Assembly (NCBI GenBank): GCA_035307385.1
Contig: DATGID010000102.1
Coordinates: 124,001-188,000, forward strand
Length of the DNA: 64,000 nucleotides
Source: DATBHW01 sp035307385
GTDB taxonomy: Bacteria > Chloroflexota > Ktedonobacteria > Ktedonobacterales > DATBGS01
Direction: 5' to 3'
The stretch's first letter is position 1; every line of letters begins with the position of its first letter. The notes under the pieces are model-generated. The model saw only the letters and a program-made list of their open reading frames with translations, did not search any database and was not told the origin of the DNA. Positions 40,941 to 48,928 of this stretch are shown here, piece by piece. Position numbers and translations under genes: made by a program.

Positions 40941-42290
40941 TTATCCCCTTTCTGAAGGAAGCTGTGTTGTTGCTTCGGTGGGCCGTGGTGGCGTGCGCAG
41001 CCAGAGCGAGACATGCGCGGGCTGCATGGTCTCTTGCACCACGGAGAGCAACTGCTCGCGCACCTGGTGTAAATCTACCTCGTTGCGCAGCGCAGCGCTA
41101 AAGGCGGCCAGCGTCTTTTCCGCGTCATACTTCCGGCGGTAAAAGCGACGATCAATGAACACTTGAATGCGCTGCCGCAACGGCAGAAACAGCGCGGCAA
41201 TCGCCAACGTCGAGATGACCAGTGCCACTGGCTCATCCGTCGCCCCGCCCGTCATCAGGCTCGCCAGGCCCTCCAGTCCGATAATGAGACCGGCATACAC
41301 GGCGGCAAGCAGCGCCGAAAGCACGCCATACACCAGCGCTTTGTTGATGAGGGTGTCGATCTCCCAGAGCCGATAGCGCAGCAGGGCCATCCCAATCCCC
41401 AGAGGAATGATGAGATAGGCCAGAAACTCAGTGGTCGGTGAGATAAGCTGATACCAGGAAGATGGCCGAGTGAGCGCGGGAAAGAGCACCGGCAGCAAGC
41501 TATAGAGCACGCTGAGCGTCAGGAAGCTCCAGGCAAACCCAAACGCCAGCCATTTGATTTGCTGGCGCTGGAGCGCGGAAGCAACAGCGAGATAGCGATA
41601 CACGAGGACGCCTATCGCGCTGCCATAGACGACGAGGTCTTGACAGATCGTTGCCAGCGGAGGCCAGTTTTGATAATTATAGGGATAGGGCAGGACATAG
41701 AAGCCGAATTGAATCACAAAGAGGAAGCCCAGCGCCCAGGACCAGCGGGGCACAAAGCGGCCATCAGGAAACGTATAGAAGAGGAAGCCAAGCGCGGGCC
41801 ATTGGAGCAGCACGAGTGGGAAGGCAGCCACGGCTACGAAAGAATCTCCGTTGAGAGCGCCAGTGTGCGCTAAATCAGGACCGAAGCTGCCAAAGGTAAT
41901 CAAGAGCAGCGAAACAAAGAGGCCCATCCGGTCAGCCGATCGGTGCCAGAAGATCAGGCAGCCGACCACGATGTACAGCAGGGATACCACGACATCCAGC
42001 ACAAAGGCATAGATGGCGTAGCCCGTCAGCGAAAGGCCATATTGGCGCAGCGCGGCCCCTTGCGCCAGGCTCAGTTGGAAATAGCCACAACTGACCCGTG
42101 TGGAATCAGTACAAAAGGTGTTGAGTTGGGCGATAGAGGACGGCAGGCCAACGATCAACACTGCCAGATCAATCAGAGCCACCAGCCCCCAGAGGCCGCG
42201 CATCAGTCGCAGCCACCAGCCAGACAGGCGCGCATCTGGTGTAGAACGTTGTTGAATAGCCGCAGATGCAGAGGATGCTGAAAGGCTCAT
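40941..42290 (-). CDS. 7TM sensor-like membrane protein without kinase domain
   Basis: A 449-residue protein with about ten membrane helices, ending in a short conserved cytosolic helix set (VFIDRRFYRRKYDAEKTLAAF, LSVVQETMQPAHVSLWL). Proteins of this form in Chloroflexota often carry a GAF and histidine kinase after this point; here the protein stops. It is the intact paralogue of the frameshifted gene at 36986 and shows where that gene's frame should continue. Confidence 0.75.
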   Translation of the reverse strand: MSLSASSASAAIQQRSTPDARLSGWWLRLMRGLWGLVALIDLAVLIVGLPSSIAQLNTFCTDSTRVSCGYFQLSLAQGAALRQYGLSLTGYAIYAFVLDVVVSLLYIVVGCLIFWHRSADRMGLFVSLLLITFGSFGPDLAHTGALNGDSFVAVAAFPLVLLQWPALGFLFYTFPDGRFVPRWSWALGFLFVIQFGFYVLPYPYNYQNWPPLATICQDLVVYGSAIGVLVYRYLAVASALQRQQIKWLAFGFAWSFLTLSVLYSLLPVLFPALTRPSSWYQLISPTTEFLAYLIIPLGIGMALLRYRLWEIDTLINKALVYGVLSALLAAVYAGLIIGLEGLASLMTGGATDEPVALVISTLAIAALFLPLRQRIQVFIDRRFYRRKYDAEKTLAAFSAALRNEVDLHQVREQLLSVVQETMQPAHVSLWLRTPPRPTEATTQLPSERG

Positions 42291-42420
42291 AGATGTGCTC
42301 CCAGGATGCCAGGATGCCGCCTGCGCGTGCTTCAGGCCAGGCTTTCATCTGTAGCATACCATGCGCTCGTTACGAAACCGTTACGGTTCAGGCCCCTTGG
42401 GCGCGGCCTGTCCTATCAGT

Positions 42421-42460
42421 CCTATACCGCTTGACAGGAACGGGGCAAGCAGGGTATACT
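42421..42460 (+). promoter_or_regulatory. Promoter of RNA/protein cassette 2
   Basis: CCTATACCGC, then TTGACA (42431-42436), an 18-nt spacer and TATACT (42455-42460). Order and spacing match the other two cassettes. Confidence 0.85.
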
Positions 42461-42782
42461 AGCCTTGCTCGGAACAGTTTGGCTTTGTTAAGAGCAAGGC
42501 TGGAACGGCATGACGTGGCGATGGTAGAATCACCGCCGCGCCATTACCCCAGACCTGGCACCGCCAGGAGTGGGGCTGCGGCATTCTATCACCGGATTTT
42601 TTGCTTACTTGATGGATTGCTCAGCGGCCTCCTCCTGGAAAGGCTGGGGCGCCACTTGTCAGAAGGGGAAACGCGCATCATCCGCGTTTGCCCGCGTGGC
42701 AAGCCCGCGCCAGTCTGCGTGCCAGGAGGGGGCCGTTTCGGCATCTGAAGTTGTCTTCAGTCGTCGAAAGGAGCATCTTTCC
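42461..42782 (+). ncRNA. Structured leader RNA of cassette 2
   Basis: A 322-nt leader, the same length as that of cassette 1. P1: AGCCTTGCTC (42461-42470) with 42492-42501, ten perfect pairs. P2: 42510-42520 with 42534-42544. P3: CCCC-AGA-CCTGG-CACCG-CCAGG-AGT-GGGG (42547-42575), followed by GGCATTCTATCAC. P4: GGCCTCCTCCTGG (42626-42638) with CCAGGAGGGGGCC (42722-42734), one G-U. P5: AAACGCG-CATCATC-CGCGTTT (42669-42689). P7: CTGAAG-TTGT-CTTCAG (42745-42760), then AAAGGAG. Compared with cassette 1, P1, P5 and P7 have different sequences but equal positions. Confidence 0.75.
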
Positions 42783-43229
42783 ATGGCATTGCTTGCTGGT
42801 CCTCCCAAACCCCCGTCGTATCCCTCTGGCCGCTACACCCGCACTAATCCGCTGCGCCGCGAGTTCGGCCTGCGTCTGCTCACCGAGGCGCTGCCCGAAC
42901 CGCTGCGCGCCTACATCATCCCCGCCTGGCGGCGTCCTCCGCGCTTCGATGGCAACGAGGCCATCCAGAGCCTGCATCGCCAGCGCCCGGAGCAGGCGCG
43001 GCTGTTCGGGCTGCCGCCGCGTGTGCTGGGGTTGTTAGCGCTCACCGAACTGGAAGCCTCGCGGCGCGTGGTGGAAGCGCCGCTCTCCAGCATCAGCCGC
43101 GAAACGCGCAACAAGCTGCTGGCCGCGCAGGGCTTGTATTTGCAGCATTTATATGTGGCGCTGGCGCGGCAGGTGGGTGAGGCCGCCGCGCTCGTGAGCT
43201 TTCAGCAGGCAGTGGACGCAGTGAGATAG
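42783..43229 (+). CDS. Cassette protein 2, Arg-rich, unknown function
   Basis: A 148-residue paralogue of the protein at 9042, equal in length and similar over its whole span (NPLRREFGLRLLTEALPEPL, AWRRPPRFDG, AIQSLHRQRP, VLGLLALTELEASRRVVEAP, SRETRNKLLAAQGLYLQHLY). The same frame is open far upstream to 42570, but the ATG at 42783 with AAAGGAG nine bases before is the start shared with cassette 1. No known domain. Confidence 0.75.
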   Translation: MALLAGPPKPPSYPSGRYTRTNPLRREFGLRLLTEALPEPLRAYIIPAWRRPPRFDGNEAIQSLHRQRPEQARLFGLPPRVLGLLALTELEASRRVVEAPLSSISRETRNKLLAAQGLYLQHLYVALARQVGEAAALVSFQQAVDAVR

Positions 43230-43266
43230 CGCTGGCCGTTCACAGGGCCGCATCGCCTCGGCTGGT

Positions 43267-43323
43267 CCTGGTCGTTGGTGAGAGAGGCGGCTGCCAATCA
43301 GGCCGCTTCTGCCAGCGACCAGG
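43267..43323. terminator. Hairpin after cassette 2
   Basis: CCTGGTCGTTGG (43267-43278) pairs with 43312-43323 (one G-U), enclosing a GCGGC/GCCGC inner stem. It closes the cassette 2 transcript as the hairpins at 9545-9686 may close cassette 1. Confidence 0.55.
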
Positions 43324-43449
43324 AGGCCATGCGTCGCTTCTTTTTCTCATAGCTATGCGTACCTCCTCAAGGGAGAGATCATCTCTTGGTACGACCGGTG
43401 ACGGAAAAATGACACTGGTTTACCGCCGCATGGTGCCGCGCTTCACCGA

Positions 43450-43944
43450 CTAGTCGCTGCGTACAAAGTCCGCAATCCAGTTGGTTTCCCACGTGTTTCC
43501 GCCATCGGCGGAAAACGCTTGCTCCCAGTGAAACGAGGTGGCGGTGATCTCCGACCAGATCACGCGACGAAAAATGTACTTGCCCTCCCAGGGTTGGTGC
43601 GCATACCCCTCGATGCGCCCATCCTTGAATGTGCCAATCACTGGCTGGGGGTCGAAGCCGCTGCTGTCAGCCCCATAGATGCTCCACTGCTGCGTTTGGG
43701 GATCGAAGAGACGCACCAGCAGCTCTTCTGTGGTCCCAGACGCGCGCTCCAGGGTGACTTCCTCGATATGCCCCAGTCCTCCCAGTATCTTGCGGGCCAC
43801 CGACGTGCCTCCAAACTCCTCCCAGGACGTTGACCCCTTCAGCCACTCCCGCAGCACCCGATGCCTGCACCTCCAGGAGCCAATGAAGAAATCAAAATCC
43901 GCCCGGCCATCCTGTTCCTGCTGCTTGAAGGTTGACTCGCTCAT
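43450..43944 (-). CDS. DUF1579-like protein
   Basis: A 164-residue soluble beta-barrel-like protein: DFDFFIGSWRCRHRVL near the N-terminus, VRLFDPQTQQWSIYGADSSG and IGTFKDGRIEGY in the middle, and FHWEQAFSADGGNTWETNWI at the end. This pattern is typical of DUF1579/lipocalin-like proteins. ATG 43944 follows GAGGAGGAA; the frame is open further to 44040 without a ribosome site. Function unknown. Confidence 0.75.
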   Translation of the reverse strand: MSESTFKQQEQDGRADFDFFIGSWRCRHRVLREWLKGSTSWEEFGGTSVARKILGGLGHIEEVTLERASGTTEELLVRLFDPQTQQWSIYGADSSGFDPQPVIGTFKDGRIEGYAHQPWEGKYIFRRVIWSEITATSFHWEQAFSADGGNTWETNWIADFVRSD

Positions 43945-44084
43945 GATCGTTCCTCCTCGCGTAGAGGCAGCCCTGGTTGCAGCGACGAGCTTGCCACCGC
44001 CGACCAAATGCTGCCATTTCCTGCTCCAGGATACAGGCAAATGCGGCCAGGATTGGGCCTCATTTGGACACTGTGGACACTTTA

Positions 44085-44723
44085 CTATTCCCTGCCCTGT
44101 GCCTGCGCTCGCGCCAGAATCTCTTCCACCACCGCCGTCTTGGCGTCGGCATAATGTTGCGTATACCTCCAGTCCCGCTGCGCCAGTTCTCGCTTCGTGC
44201 GTTCGTAAAGCTGACGATCATCGTCGTGGGCGCGCAGCCAGTTGCGGAACAGCAGCATGCGGTCTATTTCGGAACAGCCCCGCGAGAAGACATGCAGGTT
44301 GAGTGCGGTCTCCGCGCGGTTGAACATGCGGTGCTCGTGCCAGTCTGGTTCTCGGATGCGCAGGATATAGCCAGCGGCCTCCAGCGCTGGGATGTACGCG
44401 GACTCCGCCGATGAGTCCGCGACGACCAGCAGCATATCGATGCGTGGTTTGGCGGCCAGCCCGGGCACGGAGGTTGAGCCGACATGTTCCAGCAGGAGCG
44501 CGCGGTCGCCAAGCGCGGCCCGCACTCGCTCGGCTTCGCGCTCGAAAATCTCAGGCCACGCCGGGTCGTAATCGACGAGTTGAATCGGTCCGCTCAGAGG
44601 CACCAGTTCCCCAACCGTGGTCGCCCGAAGCTGCTCCTCGGGCGTGGGGTGATGCTGGGCCGCCTGGGCCTGCTCTGATGGGGCGCTGGTCTGTTGTGCG
44701 GTGGGGTGATCGGGTTCAGGCAT
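44085..44723 (-). CDS. GrpB/UPF0157 nucleotidyltransferase-fold protein
   Basis: A 212-residue GrpB family protein: LVDYDPAWPEIFEREAERVR, LLEHVGSTSVPGLAAKPRID (nucleotidyltransferase GS-type core with the acidic pair ID-x-L), REPDWHEHRMFN, NLHVFSRGCSEIDRMLLFRN. A ~45-residue Gln/Ala/Pro-rich tail precedes the domain and is not part of the family. Function is unknown for the family. Confidence 0.88.
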   Translation of the reverse strand: MPEPDHPTAQQTSAPSEQAQAAQHHPTPEEQLRATTVGELVPLSGPIQLVDYDPAWPEIFEREAERVRAALGDRALLLEHVGSTSVPGLAAKPRIDMLLVVADSSAESAYIPALEAAGYILRIREPDWHEHRMFNRAETALNLHVFSRGCSEIDRMLLFRNWLRAHDDDRQLYERTKRELAQRDWRYTQHYADAKTAVVEEILARAQAQGRE

Positions 44724-44892
44724 GGGTCAGTTCCTCTCCATGAACGCTGCGCTCCTCACGAGCGCGCTTTCAAGCCCGTCCTTTCAGCTTACCACCGCCG
44801 TCAACACCCATCTGGACATCTCCCTCGTGCCCTGGAACAAGTCCTGCCTTTGCTGGTAATAGTTATAGAGACAACTGGAAAGGAGTGTATCT

Positions 44893-45840
44893 ATGGCAAC
44901 AATTCGTGCTGTTGTGGCTGATCCGGCCCTTCCTGAGCGGCTGGCGCTGCGCGAGGTAGACGCGCCCAGCCCGCTGCCCACCGAGGCGTTGGTGCGTGTG
45001 CATGCGATTTCGCTGAATCGCGGCGAGGTGCGTAACGCCATGAACGCCACCACCGTGACGCGCCCTGGTTGGGATGTGGCGGGCGTGGTCGAGCAGGCCG
45101 CCGCAGATGGTTCAGGGCCGCGCCAGGGCGCGCGGGTGGTTGGATTCCTGAACACGGGCGGCTGGGCCGAACTGGTGGCCGTGCCGACACACGCGCTGGC
45201 CGAACTGCCCGAAAGCGTTTCGTTTGCGCAGGCGTCCACGCTGCCCATCGCCGGGCTGACGGCGCTGTACGCGCTGGAAAAGGGCGGCGGGCTGCTCGAA
45301 CAGCCGGTGCTGGTGACGGGCGCTTCGGGTGGTGTGGGCCTGTTTGCTGTGCAACTGGCGCGGCTGATGGGCGCGAAAGTGGTTGGAGCGTTTCGCAATG
45401 CCAACTATGAGGAGCCGGTGCGCGAATTGGGCGCGCACGAGGTGGTCATCGGGGATGACCTGGCCCCGGCCAGAGCCTTTGGCCCCTATCATTTGATTCT
45501 GGAATCGGTTGGTGGGGCATCGCTGGGCACCGCGCTGACGCTGCTCGCGCCAGGCGGCATGTGTGTGCTGTTTGGTGTTTCGGCAGGCGGCGATGCCAGC
45601 TTTAGCCCTGGCGCGTTCTTTCGGACGGGCGGAACGAGTCTGTACGGCTTTCTCATCTTCGATGAAGTCAAACGTCACCCCGCAGGCCAGGGTCTGGCAC
45701 GCCTGGTGCGCCTGATTGACGAGAAGCGGCTGCACCCGCGCATTGAGGTAGAAGCACCCTGGACGGATATTGCCGAGGTGGCCCGCCAGTTGATGGACCG
45801 GCGCTATCCCGGCAAGGCGGTGCTTGCTGTGACCGAATAG
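44893..45840 (+). CDS. Zinc-free MDR oxidoreductase (quinone oxidoreductase-like)
   Basis: A 315-residue medium-chain dehydrogenase/reductase. The GroES-like N-terminal half has VHAISLNRGEVRNAM and RPGWDVAGVVE. The NADPH Rossmann half has LVTGASGGVGLFAVQLARLMGA, and the C-terminal MDRRYPGKAVLAV closes the fold. The structural and catalytic zinc Cys/His are absent, as in quinone/enone reductases. ATG 44893 follows AAAGGAG. A terminator follows the gene. Confidence 0.9.
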   Translation: MATIRAVVADPALPERLALREVDAPSPLPTEALVRVHAISLNRGEVRNAMNATTVTRPGWDVAGVVEQAAADGSGPRQGARVVGFLNTGGWAELVAVPTHALAELPESVSFAQASTLPIAGLTALYALEKGGGLLEQPVLVTGASGGVGLFAVQLARLMGAKVVGAFRNANYEEPVRELGAHEVVIGDDLAPARAFGPYHLILESVGGASLGTALTLLAPGGMCVLFGVSAGGDASFSPGAFFRTGGTSLYGFLIFDEVKRHPAGQGLARLVRLIDEKRLHPRIEVEAPWTDIAEVARQLMDRRYPGKAVLAVTE

Positions 45841-45896
45841 CGGCGCAGAGGGTGACAAATCCGCCAGCGGCATAGTATAGTTCTTGCTGAACGGAA

Positions 45897-45919
45897 AACC
45901 GGCAGCCCACCTGCCGGTT
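45897..45919 (+). terminator. Intrinsic terminator after the MDR gene
   Basis: AACCGGCAG-CCCAC-CTGCCGGTT, with TCTTTTT a few bases downstream. It separates the oxidoreductase from the NRAMP genes. Confidence 0.65.
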
Positions 45920-45999
45920 GATTCGTCTTTTTGCCTCATACGCTGACATCACTGCGCAATCAGCAGTGGCTTATGCTGATTTGCTGGCAGGAGGCTTGC

Positions 46000-47343
46000 A
46001 TGCCTGAGGAGCAAACGATTGCTGAACTAAAAGTGAATGAACCACCCGACAGAACGGGGCCGATGAAGCAATTACGCAAACAGCGTCGCCCCAGCCGACT
46101 GCTGCTGCTGTTGGGGGTGCTTGGCCCCGGGCTGATTTCGGCGGCGGCTGGTAATGATGCTGGCGGGGTGGCAACCTATGCCAGCGATGGGGCCAGCTAT
46201 GGTTATGGGCTGCTGTGGACGCTGATTCCGCTGTTGATCGGCCTGGTGGTAATTCAGGAGATGTGCGCGCGTATGGGCGCGGTGACGCAGAAGGGTCTGG
46301 CCGATCTGATTCGGGAAGAGTTCGGGGTGCGCTGGACGGCCTTTGCCATGCTGTGCTTGCTGATTGCCAATGGCGGCATCGTCGTCACCGAGTTTCTGGG
46401 CATTCGGGCAGCAGTGCAGGTGTTGGCCGGAAACGATACCTGGCTGGTCTATCTGCTGGTGCCTCTGGTGGCTGTGGCGCTGTGGTGGCTGGTGATGAAG
46501 GGCAGCTATCGCCGCGTGGAAAAGATTTTCCTGCTGATGGCGCTGGTCTTCCTGAGCTATATTCCGGCGGCCTTTCTGGCAAAGCCGAACTGGGGCACGG
46601 TCTTTCATTCCACGGTGGTGCCCACCTTCCTGCTGACCGGCCCGTTTATCGCCACCTTTGTGGCAACTGTGGGCACGACCATCTCGCCCTATATGCCGGT
46701 GTACACGCAGTCGGCGGTGGTGGATAAGGGCACGAATATGGAGGAATATCCGTACGAGGTGGTGGATGTCTACAGCGGTTCTCTCTTTGGCATTGTGACG
46801 GTTTTTTTTATCATCGTCACGACTGGCGCGACGCTTTTTGTGCACGGCGTGACCTCCATCCCCGATGCCGCAACGGCGGCGCGCGCGCTGGCCCCGATTG
46901 CTGGCCCCTATGCCGAGTTATTATTTGCGATTGGGCTGTTTGGCGCGTCGATGCTGGCGGCGGCGGTGCTGCCGCTCTCGACCTCGTATGCCATCTGTGA
47001 GGCGTTCGGCTTCGAGCGCGGCGTGTCGCGCAGCTTTCGGGAAGCGCCAGCCTTTCAATCGCTCTTCACTGGCCTGATCGTCTTCGGGACACTGATCGCG
47101 CTGATTCCCGGCCTACCCATTATTTCAGTGCTGGTGAATCTACAAGTCCTTAACGCGATTCTGATGCCCGTGCTGTTGATTTTTGTGCTGCGGCTGGTGA
47201 ATAACCGCCGCCTGATGGGGCGCTATGCCAACGGGCGCGTCTATAACATCATCGCCTGGGCAACCACTGTCATCCTGATTTGCCTGACGGCGATGTATCT
47301 GCTGACCCAGGTCTTATCCCTCTTTGGCATGAAGCTGGGATAA
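46000..47343 (+). CDS. NRAMP-family divalent metal transporter (copy 1)
   Basis: A 447-residue transporter with eleven or so helices. The TM1 site reads ISAAAGNDAGGVATYASDGA, instead of the classical DPGN of MntH; TM6 carries TVGTTISPYMPVYTQSAV. These are features of the NRAMP subgroup with a GDDAGG/DDPSG type motif. ATG 46000 follows GCAGGAGG. Cargo is uncertain: Mn, Fe or Mg are all possible in this superfamily. A tandem paralogue begins 43 nt downstream. Confidence 0.88.
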   Translation: MPEEQTIAELKVNEPPDRTGPMKQLRKQRRPSRLLLLLGVLGPGLISAAAGNDAGGVATYASDGASYGYGLLWTLIPLLIGLVVIQEMCARMGAVTQKGLADLIREEFGVRWTAFAMLCLLIANGGIVVTEFLGIRAAVQVLAGNDTWLVYLLVPLVAVALWWLVMKGSYRRVEKIFLLMALVFLSYIPAAFLAKPNWGTVFHSTVVPTFLLTGPFIATFVATVGTTISPYMPVYTQSAVVDKGTNMEEYPYEVVDVYSGSLFGIVTVFFIIVTTGATLFVHGVTSIPDAATAARALAPIAGPYAELLFAIGLFGASMLAAAVLPLSTSYAICEAFGFERGVSRSFREAPAFQSLFTGLIVFGTLIALIPGLPIISVLVNLQVLNAILMPVLLIFVLRLVNNRRLMGRYANGRVYNIIAWATTVILICLTAMYLLTQVLSLFGMKLG

Positions 47344-47386
47344 CGTGGCCCGGATGGTATCTTTATCCACTGAGTAGGAGACAGCC

Positions 47387-48733
47387 ATGCCTGACGAGCA
47401 TGTGACTGAAACATCACCACGCCTTGAGCAAACTGTAAAACAGCGCCAGCAGCATCCCACGCGCAGGCGACGGCGCCCCACGCGCTTGCTCCTGCTGCTG
47501 GGAGTGCTTGGCCCTGGATTGATTTCGGCGGCGGCTGGCGACGACGCGGGCGGCATCGCCACCTACGCGCAGGCTGGCGCGAGCTATGGCTTTCAGTTGC
47601 TCTGGATTATGCTGCTCATCACCGTCAGTCTGGCCGTGGTGCAGGAGATGTGCGCGCGCATGGGCGCGTTCACCCAGAAGGGGCTGGCCGATCTGATTCG
47701 GGAAGAGTTTGGGGTGCGCTGGACAGCCTTTGCCATGCTGTGCCTGCTGGTTGCCAATGGCAGCACAGTGGTGACCGAATTTCTGGGCATCAAGGCCAGC
47801 ATTCAGGTGCTGGCGGGCGAGGGCACCTGGCTGGTCTATCTGGGCGTGCCGCTGGTGGCTTTCCTGGTCTGGTGGCTGGTCATCAAGGGCAGCTATCGCC
47901 GCGTGGAGAAGATTTTTCTGGTGATGGCGCTGGCGCTGCTCAGCTATGTTCCCGCGGCCTTTCTCTCCAAGCCGGATTGGGGCGCTGTGCTGCACCAGAC
48001 GGTCATCCCCAGCTTTTCGCTGGCGGGCGGATTCATCGCCACGTTTGTGGCGATCATTGGCACAACAATCACGCCGTATATGCAGGTCTATGTGCAGTCT
48101 GCCGTCGCCGATAAGGGCATTCAGCCCAAAGAATATCCCTACGAGATCGTGGATGTGTACAGCAGTTCCGTCCTGGGCAATCTGGTCTCCTACTTCATCA
48201 TCATTGCCACGGGCGCGACGCTCTTTCTGAATCATATCTCCATCGCCACCGCTGATGATGCCGCCCGCGCCCTGGAGCCATTTGCCGGTCCTTTTGCCAA
48301 ATACCTCTTTGCGGTTGGCCTCTTTGGCGCGTCGATGCTGGCGGCGGCGGTGCTGCCGCTGTCGACTTCGTATGCCATCTGCGAGGCGTTCGGCTTCGAG
48401 CGCGGCGTGTCGCGCAGCTTTCGGGAAGCGCCGGTCTTTCAGGCCATCTTTACCGGCCTGATCATCATTGCCGCTGTCATCGCCTTGATTCCCAACCTGC
48501 CGATCATTTCCATCCTGGTCAATTTGCAAATCCTCAATGCCATTCTGCTGCCGGTGCTGCTGGTCTTCATCCTGCGGCTGGTGAATAACCGCCGTCTGAT
48601 GGGCAGCCACACCAATGGACGCATCTATAACGTGATTGCCTGGGCGACAACCATAGGCGTCAGCGTCATGGCCGTGCTCTATATCTTCATCTCGCTGATA
48701 TTGCCCCTGTTTGGGGTGAACCTGGGCGGATAG
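47387..48733 (+). CDS. NRAMP-family divalent metal transporter (copy 2)
   Basis: A 448-residue paralogue of the previous gene, differing mainly at the termini and loops. TM1 is ISAAAGDDAGGIATYAQAGA and TM6 IIGTTITPYMQVYVQSAV. Long identical stretches such as GLADLIREEFGVRWTAFAML and FGFERGVSRSFREAP indicate recent duplication. The Asn to Asp change in TM1 (GNDAGG to GDDAGG) could alter ion choice. Confidence 0.88.
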   Translation: MPDEHVTETSPRLEQTVKQRQQHPTRRRRRPTRLLLLLGVLGPGLISAAAGDDAGGIATYAQAGASYGFQLLWIMLLITVSLAVVQEMCARMGAFTQKGLADLIREEFGVRWTAFAMLCLLVANGSTVVTEFLGIKASIQVLAGEGTWLVYLGVPLVAFLVWWLVIKGSYRRVEKIFLVMALALLSYVPAAFLSKPDWGAVLHQTVIPSFSLAGGFIATFVAIIGTTITPYMQVYVQSAVADKGIQPKEYPYEIVDVYSSSVLGNLVSYFIIIATGATLFLNHISIATADDAARALEPFAGPFAKYLFAVGLFGASMLAAAVLPLSTSYAICEAFGFERGVSRSFREAPVFQAIFTGLIIIAAVIALIPNLPIISILVNLQILNAILLPVLLVFILRLVNNRRLMGSHTNGRIYNVIAWATTIGVSVMAVLYIFISLILPLFGVNLGG

Positions 48734-48804
48734 CCCCCTATCTGCCGCCTCGGCCATTGCTCCGGTCCCGCTCGGTATAAAGATTGCACACACTACCGCT
48801 CTGT

Positions 48805-48847
48805 CTTTTGGCAGCTCGCCACTCAGGGGAGGCGAGCCGCCAAAAAG
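48805..48847 (+). terminator. Hairpin after the NRAMP pair
   Basis: CTTTTGGC-A-GCTCGCC (48805-48820) pairs with GGCGAGC-C-GCCAAAAAG (48831-48847), apart from one internal mismatch. It ends the NRAMP unit ahead of the PQQ lipoprotein gene. Confidence 0.6.
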
Positions 48848-48928
48848 ATGCTGAAGGCGCTGGAGTGGCAGTCTGTCCTTCTTATAGCCTGTGAACGATA
48901 AGGATTTCTGACGGGAGCACCAACACGT

